This document shows positions 22,430-33,309 of a stretch of 64,000 bases of DNA, one piece after another. The position numbers were made by a program, and so were the translations under genes. The stretch comes from Stenogyne calaminthoides (lineage: Eukaryota; Streptophyta; Magnoliopsida; Lamiales; Lamiaceae), in the NCBI GenBank assembly GCA_037126765.1, contig JBBCBC010000167.1, positions 36,001 to 100,000 of the forward strand, written 5' to 3'. The notes beneath the pieces are model-generated. The model ran no database searches. It saw nothing but the letters and a program-made list of their open reading frames with translations, and was not told the origin of the DNA. The number at the start of each line of letters is the position of its first letter. Position 1 is the stretch's first letter.

Positions 22430-24595
22430 GTGGGCAATCTTGGAGAAGCATATCAAGAATGGGTTCACCAGAGTATACTCAACAAAGAAACCCCACGACT
22501 GTTCCGAAATGAATTTATTGAGGTGCGTTTTATTATATATATTATAATACAATTTCGACATATGTCACGTTCACCTAAAATTTTCATGTTTTTGCATGAT
22601 TTTATTTCTTCAACAAATCTAACTTTAACTTTCTAGTCCTGTAAAATTGGGAGGCCCGTAAAACTTGTTCATAAAATGAAATTATTTCTTTTTTAAAAAT
22701 GTATTTCATATTTCAATGAATAATATAACTTGTTTTCAGTAAACAATATTTTTTATTTTCAATAAACAACATACAATATCAGCTTTGTTAATTTTCAATG
22801 AACAATTAATATCTCCTATTTTTACTAAACAATAGTACTTGTTCATCAAGTTTAGTTGTTTTCAATAAATTTAAACAATATTACCTATTTCTATTGAATT
22901 GTATATATGATTTGCATTATTTTCATATTATGAATAAATTTTATACTGTACGATACACAAGTTGTACATCAACCCATGTTTTAAACAAATAATTGTCTTG
23001 TAATATTTCACTTAAACGAGTTCTCTTACTATAATACACGGCACAGTTCTTGGCGCGCGCCCCTTGGTGGGCCATTCCACTTGTTTGGCTACCCGTGGCG
23101 TTCTTGTTGATCTCGTTTTCTATAAACGACGGCGTTTCTCCTTATCAAGTAGCACCAACGATTGTAGCTGGCGTCTTTCTATGGACATTGTTGGAGTATT
23201 TAATACATCGCAATATTTCCCACATGAGGGCAACAACCCATTGGTAATTTGATAGCATTATACATTGTTAGGATAATAATATGAACGAATTAATTAATTT
23301 CATACCTCTCTATAAATTCGAACTTTTAGATAATACAAATTTTTCTTTTATAAATCATCATATTTACTTAATTAATAATAAGATAAACAAAATTGGCAGC
23401 ATATCGCACACCACATTCCATAAAATTGGACAATAAATCTCACAATACTCCACATAAATTTTCATCTCCCCCAAAAATTAGAAAGCATATATATATAATT
23501 TATTGGTTTTCATTTTCTAATTCACATCAATTCAAACATTTTCTCTCAAAAAAAGAAAAAGAAAATCACAAAAATGTTGAAATCACATAATTTACTTGAT
23601 AATGGTACAAAATTAAAATGTTTAAATTTGCAGGGGAATCACATTTCACTTCCTCTTCCATGGATGTCATCACAAGCACCCGATGGATGATCATCGACTT
23701 GTTTTCCCTCCTGCTCCAGCAGCCATTGTAACTTTGATAGTAAGATAAGATCTTAATTAAATGAATTTGATATCGATTTGGTTTTTGTGATATCTGTGGA
23801 ATTTTGACAAATTTTCTTTATTTAGTAATTTGGGATATATCATATGTTCGATTCAAAAAATCTTATTTTACATTTCTTGTTGTGATATCAGCTGTTTTGG
23901 AATTTGAATAAAAGGTTTGTGATAGGTGCACCATATTCTTTTTTAAAATTATTTTATCATTTCAAATGTAAAAAAGGCTCGACCAAATTTTGCATTGGGT
24001 GTATTTCACCCAAAAACGTGGGTGAGACAGTCTTATAAATCCAATTCCGTGAAACATAGCTCCATGCATGACAATTATCCCGACCCTTTAAAACGAGGAT
24101 GAATTTCAAATTAAAACTTTTTGTCTCAAATAGCTACAAAGTTTTTCGAGAAAAATATTTTGTCTTTAAATAGTGAGGATTGCCTACGATTTGCCTATAA
24201 TTTTTAGAATTTTATTAGACAAACAAATTACCTACGAAGAAATTGTTTACACATTTGTAATTTTCGTAAGCAAACAAATTGACTACATAAATAATTCCAT
24301 AAGCAATTACATTTCTATAGCAATTATATTTGTAATTTAAAAATGCTTATATGATTAGCAAATTTTGTAGGCAAGACCTATTTGACCCAGAAATTTTTGC
24401 ATGTTGAAAAATTCCATAGGCACTTTTTTTATGATGATCAATTTAAATTGGAAGTTAGTTAATAGTAGAGTGTGAATTAATTTTTGTTGTTTTCAATTGT
24501 AGAGACACCACATGAACCATCACTTCAAAATTCTGGACAAGGGATTTGGAGTTACAACTACTTTCTGGGACAGGCTGTTTGGAACACTTCCTTAA
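22430..24595 (+). pseudogene. Fatty acid 2-hydroxylase pseudogene (copy A)
   Basis: Exons matching the complete gene at 41-43.6 kb: exon 2 at 22430-22522 (VGNLGEAYQEWVHQS), exon 3 at 23047-23243 (LARAPWWAIPLVW, LEYLIHR), exon 4 at 23634-23739 (FHGCHHKHPMDDHRL) and exon 6 at 24503-24595 (HHMNHHFKILDKGFG, ending GTLP and stop). Splice sites are GT-AG and phases agree. Exon 1 with the start codon is not present upstream, where the matching region reads through diverged promoter DNA. Exon 5, which should carry the HYYLHH iron ligands, is absent between 23740 and 24502. Without these the diiron site cannot form, so this is a degenerate paralogue. The surviving exons have no stops, so loss may be fairly recent, or the missing exons were removed by deletion. 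Confidence 0.85.
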
Positions 24596-24599
24596 ACTA

Positions 24600-24831
24600 A
24601 CAAAGGACAGACAAGAAAATTTGAGTTCTTCTTAAATACATACTCCGATATATTCTTCTTTGAAATCATTTACTCAGAAAAATGTGCTTATTTAATTTAG
24701 ATTTTGTCTAAACCAATTAGGAAATCTATATATTGTTTTGTATCTCTAATATGCTTTATACTTGAGATATTAAAAATAGTCCTGTATGTTGCCTTTAAAA
24801 ATAATCCGAAGGGAGCAAGGAAAGATATAAG
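24600..24831. other. 3' flank of FAH copy A
   Basis: AT-rich DNA with no feature beyond the probable former 3' UTR. Confidence 0.4.
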
Positions 24832-25083
24832 TTCTCCCTTTGTCCATTTTATTTGTTGTTTAAAAATATAAAGTTATTAAATAATAATAAAAATAAGTGA
24901 AAAATGTGTCGTTTATAAACTTTTATTTAGCAACATGGTCATTCAACATTTAATGCGCTTTTATACAAAAGCAAATATAAGAGAAAAACTAGAATTAAAC
25001 ATTTAATTTTTATTGATTAGTGCAAAACAATAACAATTATTATCTCCAGAAAGACAAATAAAAGGGGACAGAAAGAGCAGTGA
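24832..25083. mobile_element. Stowaway-like MITE, diverged
   Basis: The left end CTCCCTTTGTCCATTTTATTTGT pairs with the complement of the right end (ACAAATAAAAGGGGACAGAAAGAGCAG). The interior is AT-rich. The terminal TA duplication is only approximate. Confidence 0.6.
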
Positions 25084-25195
25084 GTACCCTAACCTAATGA
25101 AATTTTATCCATCCCAAGTGTGACTTCCTCCGATTCCTCCTTAAACTTCATCTTTTTCACCACTCTCTCAATCATACTCTTCGCCACTTCCTCAA

Positions 25196-25682
25196 TTATT
25201 TCCATTTGCGCGTCGGCGTCACCTCAAATAAAATCGACTCACCATCCAACCTGCGTCTACTCACGACTTCAGGTTTCCCGATTTTCGACAACTTCCCATC
25301 ATTTTTCCCCATTTTCTCATCAGCCTCAATTTTCGTCTCCAGTTTCTCCCTTTTCTTTTTCATCAAATCCTCGACGTGCTTATTGCACTCCTCGGACCCC
25401 ACCTTTTCGAGCAGCTGCCTCTGCCTCTCCAGTTCGGCCCTGTTGAAATCGATATTACCCAGCCACGTCAGGAGCAGTCTCTGGTCTCTGCTGCCACATG
25501 TTCCCAATTTGCCGCCTGTTGAAATCCGTGATCCCGTGCTGCAGGTTCTGCAGTTGCTTTCGCGTGGAGTCAGAGTTTTCGTGCTGCAGTCTCTGCAGCC
25601 TCTCCAGTAGGCGTTTCTTGATGTCTGTATTCCGCTGCAGTTTCTGCTGATTCCCCTGCGCTTTCTGCCTCTTGAAATCCAT
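25196..25682 (-). pseudogene. Hypothetical coiled-coil protein, one frameshift
   Basis: From an ATG at 25682 the minus strand encodes about 75 codons rich in Gln, Leu, Lys and Arg with leucine heptad spacing (KKRLLERLQRLQHE), a DFNRRQIG phrase, and then a stop at 25455. Shifting one base at about 25460 continues into IDFNRAELERQRQLLEKV and a Lys/Glu-rich helix to a stop at 25196. Together this is about 162 codons of predicted coiled coil. The recurring DFNR phrase on both sides of the shift supports them being one protein. GC content is well above the flanks, as in coding DNA. I recognise no family. It may be a real gene with a sequencing error, a pseudogene, or a transposon-borne ORF. Confidence 0.45.
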
Positions 25683-25816
25683 CTTGCTTCTTCCGCAGAT
25701 AAAGATCATTTGTATTATATCATGGCAAAATATGACTATAATCCTCAGTTTACTGCTATCTTTAACTCTTGGTATGAAGAGATGAATAAAAACCATTCAT
25801 GCCAAAAACATTTGTG

Positions 25817-26199
25817 AACTACAAGAAAATTGATCTTTTAGTGACAAAAAATTTAAATGTGAATCATGTACTATACATCACCGTGCAGTACGCTAAATGC
25901 ATATGAGTTTATAGTGTATTTTTTTAACGGTAAGTATAGCAAAATGTTATGTTGCATTAGATTTAATTAAATACACTAGCTATAGACCCATATGAGTTTA
26001 GTACCCAACATGGTGCTGTACAACACATGAGTCAAATCCAAAAAATTCCATCACTATTAGGTCACTAACTACATATCTTTAATAACATTATTTAATGATC
26101 AATGTCATTAAAGATCATTTTCTATCACTAAAATTTTTTAGCTAAAGAAACAATAGTGACAGAACTTTTGTCATTAAAGGGGTCAATTTTGTTGTAGTG
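25817..26199. mobile_element. Non-autonomous CACTA-like element
   Basis: The left end reads AACTACAAGAAAATTGATC (first C mutated to A) and the right end is the complement of CACTACAACAAAATTGACC. Both are flanked by GTG (25814-25816 and 26200-26202), the 3-bp target duplication expected of CACTA elements. There is no coding capacity. A second inverted-repeat element (25861-26033) is nested inside. Confidence 0.75.
25861..26033. mobile_element. MITE nested in the CACTA-like element
   Basis: Ends of about 60 bp are imperfect inverted repeats (left: AATCATGTACTATACATCACCGTG; right: complement of CATGGTGCTGTACAACACATGAGTC). Both arms contain CATATGAGTTTA-type sequence. Confidence 0.55.
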
Positions 26200-26202
26200 G
26201 TG

Positions 26203-27008
26203 AACTTGTTTTCTCAAATATCAATGTGGTGCATACAAAGCCTCACTGATTAAATAGTAATGCTCCATATGTATAACAGTGATACTCGAGAAAAGAGTTT
26301 CCGTGAATTCGAATTCACATAATGGAAAAAAAGATGGGAATTTTTCACTAATATTTTGTTATGCATACTAATAAAAGAAGGACAAAAACTTGTATACACT
26401 TAGTTCATGTATTTGACCCTACCCAAGGTATAATACGGGTCAATTTAAATGGTTTAAAATAATGTGTTGGAAATGAGTAAAATGAGTCAAATAATCCAAG
26501 TTTATAACATAGACATGGTTCATGGGAGACCAACTCTAAAAGAAGATATGTGTGGCATCGAGCAAGACCTAGTGTATAAATATGCCGTTCTGGCACCGGG
26601 CAAGACCTTGCGAATATGTATAATTTCTTCCAAAAAAAGATGGAAAAATTTATTGTTCTTTTGAATTCCGAAGAATAATTTGACTAATTTAAAAAGTATA
26701 AGATACATATATATACAAATTCAAAGCGGAAAAATTAAAATCTATAAACACTCACCCCATCGTCGATCAAAAGTCGCCGGAATAAATTTAGAAATCTTCA
26801 ACCAGCAAGTAATCGAATCGGGAGATGAATATATATAGAACCCCAGCCCTTTATATATAGATAGATATAAAATTAGGGTTGAGGGAGGGTTTGATCGTGC
26901 ATAATGTCCTTTCCTTTCAGGCAGACACCTTCTCTTTTAGATCCCGGGTCACAATTTAAAACATTAAGCCTTAAGCCCGGCAGATTAGTTAGGATGGACT
27001 TTTTTTAC
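26203..27008. other. Non-coding interval, possible minus-strand promoter
   Basis: Mostly AT-rich. At 26740-26870 the minus strand shows a TATATAAAGGG TATA-like motif, a CT-rich leader and an ATG followed at once by a donor-like GGTGAGTG. This could be a relic first exon, but no continuation is recognisable and I do not call a gene. Confidence 0.25.
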
Positions 27009-27978
27009 GGTAAATTGCACTTTTGGACACAAGAGAATTGACCAATTGCAAAATGGTCATTTTTTCGTTTAGTTTGGTCCCACAAAATTTTTCGTTAATT
27101 TTTAACGGAAGTGAGTCACACGCGCCATTCATTGCAGATTTGGTCCCAAAAAAATTAATTTATTATTTTTTTTAGTATAATTTTAAAATTTTACATAAAT
27201 TTGTGTATATATATATTCAAGAATTTTACGTAAATTATTATTTAGTTTACAAATATACTTTTTGTATTTTCTAGTCATATATATATAATTTTATAATTAA
27301 TTTACTCTCGCCGTCCCAAAATAATGCACACATTTTCCTTTTCGGTCCTTCCCATAACAACATGCACACCCAAGAATTAGAAAACCCTCCATAATTTTCA
27401 TTCTCACAATATCCATAATATTACACAAAATGTCATTACTTTTGGTCTCACATATACATACAATTCAACTTCTTTCTTTATTTTATACATAAAAATTTAC
27501 AAAATTACCCCTCAAAACTCTACTCATCATTACATGTTGATAACCCCTCAAAATTTTATTGTGCTAATTTTGGGGTGCATATTATCCCGTAACGGAGTAT
27601 AATTTATAAATTTATGTTGATTATATATATAATTAATTAAATTTTAGCTAGTATCATTTCCCTCCATTTTGTAAATTTGGTCCCATAATTTTTTGGTCAA
27701 TTAACAATTTCCATTCATTTGACTAATGATTGGGACTAAAACTCAAAGGGAGAAAAACAGTCCACTACAAAGTCACCCAAAAACTTACAACCAGATACAA
27801 AGTGCAGAAAATTTCTGCACTTTAGTTCAAATTTATGCAATTTGTAACTGGTTGTAATGATTTACTCAATCTTGTATCTAGTTGTAATTTTTTCAAACTT
27901 AAAAAATGACCATTTTAAAACCTTGAGACCAAAACTGTTTTGAACCCAATCTCTTGGGACCATGTCTGCAATTTACCC
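27009..27978. mobile_element. Long foldback element with a nested MITE
   Basis: Ends GGTAAATTGCACTTTTGGAC and the complement of its right end (CATGTCTGCAATTTACCC) are inverted repeats, continuing inward as CAAAATGGTCATTTTT and its complement. A Stowaway-like MITE at 27305-27597 sits inside. Non-coding. Confidence 0.65.
27305..27597. mobile_element. Stowaway-like MITE nested in foldback element
   Basis: CTCTCGCCGTCCCAAAATAATGCAC at the left pairs with the complement of GGGGTGCATATTATCCCGTAACGGAG at the right, flanked by TA at 27303-27304 and 27598-27599. Confidence 0.75.
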
Positions 27979-28051
27979 GATTTTTTATAGGGTAAGGTTT
28001 ACTTTTTCTAATACACAAGCCAAGCTGAAAGTTTTTCTTAGACAAATGACA

Positions 28052-28292
28052 AAAAATTGTGTGAACTCGAGCTCACGGTAAACTCGGTTCTTTTAGTATT
28101 ACTGTTATGTGTAAAAACTATCACTGTTATATATAAAAAACAATATTGTTGTGCATAAAAACTTTCACTGTTTAAAAAATACTTAATATTTTTAAACAGT
28201 GAGAATTTTTATGCATAACAGTGATAATTTTTACATATAACAATAATAAAGTTTTTGTATTGAACTGATTCATAGGAGTGTTATTATTGGGT
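28052..28292. mobile_element. Hairpin MITE with AACAGTGA motifs, copy 2
   Basis: Same family as 21757-21972. AACTATCACTGTTATAT and TTTCACTGTTTAAAAAATA are mirrored by TTTTAAACAGTGAGAATTTTTATGC and AACAGTGATAATTTTTAC. A third, more degenerate trace (ATATCACTATTGTGCAC) follows at 28335-28460. Confidence 0.65.
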
Positions 28293-28816
28293 TCGAGGGT
28301 TGAGTTATATTTATGTAAAACAAGTCTATAAATGAACTATATCACTATTGTGCACAAACTCTATTATTATATATAAACACTATCAATTATTTTAAAAATA
28401 AAGCATAATAATCGTAATGTTTATGTATATATAATAATGATATTGAAAAATTAGAGTTCATTGCGAACTCTATCTCACATAAATTTTTTTCTCTAGGTTT
28501 AACGTGCTACATGTATTATTTGATTTTATAATTTATGTAAACTTTACATATGTTGAGACATGATATAAATCATTTCTACATCAATTTTTTTAGGCCCGAA
28601 CTACAGACACATTTAAACAATTATATTTAAATTTTTTTGCACGATTTGGCCAAATTTGTCCAAAACATCTCAATAGACTTATTAAAATCGTGACGTCCCA
28701 TGTCCTATAGGACAAAAAATAAATTTTACTCCCACACAAATTCCACCCGAAAAACAAACACACTCAAAAATAAAGGACATGCTGTATTTCGCCTGTCACA
28801 TTTATCTTTTCTCTAA

Positions 28817-29339
28817 TTATTGATACGGTTCTTTCAGCTTCTCTACAACGGATCTATCAACCCGAAAAGCCCTAGCCAGAACATCATCATCCACCGCCGA
28901 TTTCGACCCGAAAACCGCATTCCCGACAATCACAACCCCGGGATTCTGCTCAAAAATGAATTTCCCTTTCCAACGTTCTGTTGGAAATGAACCAGCCCGA
29001 ACGGAAACACGAACGCGTCGCCTTTCCCGAGAACTTTCGAGATGAGCCGGTTTTCGGGCTCCGACGTGACGAAGCCCGCCAGCACCGCGCCTTCCAGCAC
29101 CGTCAGGATCTCGGCGGCGCGGGGGTGGCGGTGTGGCGGGACCATGCCCAGCGGGGCGTAGTCGACTCTGACGGTGGAGATTCCGAGCGTGTTGAAGCCC
29201 GAAATCTGGGAGATGGTGGGGCGGTTTATGGAGACGCCCCAGACGTTGGATGTGTTTCCGGGGATGTGGAGGCCTTTGAATAGGAAATGATCTGCTGTTA
29301 CTTGTGTAGGGTCTATGCACGGAAACCCGTTCACTCTCA
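28817..29339 (-). pseudogene. Divergent germin-like protein remnant (locus 6)
   Basis: Exon 2 only. From a TTGCAG-like acceptor at 29340 it encodes VRVNGFPCIDPTQV, an NTS sequon, box A (VPPHRHPRAAEILTVLEG) and box B (GDAFVFPFGLVHFQQNVG), with all four metal ligands. Soon after box B a small deletion around 28950 shifts the frame; the remainder (QNPGVVIVGNAVFGSK to the PYQ end) reads in another frame to 28817. The coding DNA is far more GC-rich than the other GLP loci here, and box B has the classic FGLVH glycine, so it belongs to a different subfamily. No first exon is recognisable upstream, where a foldback element (29419-29713) lies in the expected intron. Confidence 0.8.
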
Positions 29340-29418
29340 CTGCAAATGTACGTTGTGCAAAATCAATATGTATAAACTTGAGAATTATTTTTGGGTTAAT
29401 ATCAATTTGTAATCTGTA

Positions 29419-29713
29419 GAGTTAAATTCATTTTTGGTCCCACAGGATATGAGGCCTCACAATTTTGATCCCAATTAATACTCACTACTTTGGTCCCTTA
29501 AGAATTTTTTCATGCAGTTTGGTCATTCCGTTACGGAATTCATTAAGTTCACTTTTGGTCCCAAACCTTGTCCTGTGGAACCAAAACTGCAGCTGATTGT
29601 AATGGAAAACTCAACGGTGAGACCAAAACTGCATAAAAAATGATTTTGGAATCAAAGTGATGGGCAAAGTCGTAAGGTACCGTGTACTACGGGACCAAAA
29701 TTGAATTTAACTC
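29419..29713. mobile_element. Foldback element, second copy of the 14477 family
   Basis: GAGTTAAATTCATTTTTGGTCC at the left pairs with the complement of GGGACCAAAATTGAATTTAACTC at the right. The inner phrases (TTCCGTTACGGAATTCATTAA, AACTGCAGCTGA) match those of the element at 14477-14788. Confidence 0.78.
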
Positions 29714-30384
29714 CAATCTGTACGATATCATTTTTTTCAACTTGTAATATGTACAATTTTTCAATTATATATATGATTGCAACCTGTATATCGCACTTGC
29801 CCCCTGAATTTTCGAAATTTTTAGCTAATATATATTTCAATTGGCATTATTGCTAATAAGTATGGTTTGCCCTAGTGGTACATGCTCTATTTTCTACCAG
29901 AATTAAGTCATGGGTTTAACAGCTATGAGGCTAATTCCTGGTTCTATGAATTTTTTTTTCTGTTTATATTTTATATATTTGTCAAAAACATTTTGTCAAT
30001 CTTCAGTCCGTTCTATATTTATATTAGTTTATATGTTCAATGCATGTAAATATTATATATAATGATGATTTTCACATTATTATCAACCAGATGTCTAAAG
30101 CAAAATGTTTTATGTTTATATTTTACATTGTCATTAATTTAATTTATTTTTATAACAATTGGACCCCTGACTAAAAATTCTACATCCTTCCCTGTATGCA
30201 GGTTTTGACTGATTGCAACCAAATCTCTAATTTTATGGTATTTTCCTGCCAAAATTTGTGGCATGCATGTGTTCGGAAAATACAATAAAAATAGTGTTTA
30301 GATTGAAACTAGTCAATTTCGTATAGTACGTGCAAATTAGATAAAAAAAAAGGGTACAAATTGCAAGTTGAATATGAGTATAAA
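29714..30384. other. Non-coding AT-rich interval
   Basis: No reading frame, repeat or RNA is supported. If locus 6 had a first exon within normal distance it would lie here, but no signal-peptide-plus-donor structure could be found. Confidence 0.4.
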
Positions 30385-30399
30385 CACTACAAAATACAT

Positions 30400-30770
30400 T
30401 CAATTTAAAGAGAGCTTTAAAGAGGGTTTTAACGAGGGAAAGGGGTTTAGGGAGGGTTTTAACGAGGGAAAATATCCCTCGTTAAAATGCTCGTCGGTAA
30501 AAAATTAACGAGGGGAAAAATATCCATCGGCAAATAGCGAGGGAATTGCCGAGGGTCTGACATGTGTTAGTTTCCCGAGGGCCACCCGCCCTCGCTAAAT
30601 CCCCGACAGAATATCCCTCGGCAAGGCCCTCGTTAAATTTAACGAGGGCTAGCTTGCCCTCGCCTTCTGGCGCTGCGGGTTTAGCGAGCGAATCCACGCC
30701 CTCGCCAATTTGGCGAGCAATTTACCGAGGGGATTCGCCCTCGCGAATTTAAATCAGGATTGAAAAACGT
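30400..30770. repeat. CACTA subterminal repeats (AACGAGGG family)
   Basis: At least twelve occurrences of TAACGAGGG, CCCTCGTTAAA, CCCTCGGCAA or CCCTCGC in both orientations. In CACTA elements such repeats bind the element's own DNA-binding protein. Confidence 0.7.
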
Positions 30771-30883
30771 TGTGATCAGATTTTGAGCCTGGGCTGCGAG
30801 GCTCCGAGTGCACCCACAGAACCACTGGGACACGCGAGCCATGTTACTGTAGCAGCCTAATATGGGCAAAATTCGCCCCCCAT

Positions 30884-30957
30884 GTGATTCGAACACGCGA
30901 CCTCCCGGTATATGGAGGACTTACGTGTACCGCCTAACCGTTTGGGCTAGACGAGTT
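30884..30957 (-). other. tRNA-like Pol III boxes inside the CACTA element
   Basis: On the minus strand TAGCCCAAACGGTTAGG (30933-30949) resembles a tRNA D-arm/A box, and GTGTTCGAATCAC (30884-30896) a T-arm/B box, with tRNA-like spacing. The acceptor and anticodon stems do not pair convincingly, so this is a tRNA-derived relic or convergent sequence, not a tRNA gene. Confidence 0.4.
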
Positions 30958-31669
30958 ATTCATTAGGAATGCATTTTTAATTGTATAGGTATTATATATT
31001 GTGTTTTATTAATTTTTTTCCTTCTATCATTTAATCTAATTATTTGTCATGTATATATACTTTGATTTAATTAAAATATTTATAATAAAATTCTGAAATA
31101 AATAATTTATATTCTTGCATCATTTATTATTTTGAGTACATTTATCTATATACTTATATTAATTAATTTTATATTTTTTTCACTATTTATTATTATGAAT
31201 ACATATATATATATATATATATATACTTATATTAATTATTTTTAATAAAATTTTTAAATAATTAATTTTTATATTCTTTTTCACTATTTATTATTGTGAA
31301 TACATTTATATATGTACTTATATTAATTATTTTAAATAAAATATTTTTTATTCAATTTTTAAGTAATTATTTTATACATTTATATTCATTTTCCTATTAA
31401 ATTTTCACTACTTTTAATAAATAAATATATATTTAATAATCAAAAGTACACATTGATCATTATTTTTTAAATATTTTCAATAAAATTGAAAAATTAATAC
31501 ATGCACCGATAATAGTAGAGATTAATCAATAAATAAATATAAAACACACATGTGACGTTCAAATATTCTAAATAAAACATAACAAAATAAGTGTCGTTCA
31601 AAATTAACATACAACATAAACAAAATAGATTATTCAAATGTTAAATGCATAACACACACACACAAATGT
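30958..31669. other. AT-rich interior of the CACTA element
   Basis: Very AT-rich, with a repeated phrase (CACTATTTATTATTNTGAATACAT, about three times at 31110-31330) and a TA microsatellite at 31204-31226. No gene. Confidence 0.5.

Positions 31670-33309
<1,640 letters not shown>

Noticed and set aside
30884..30957. Functional tRNA gene
   Set aside because: A- and B-box-like segments are present but acceptor and anticodon stems do not pair.
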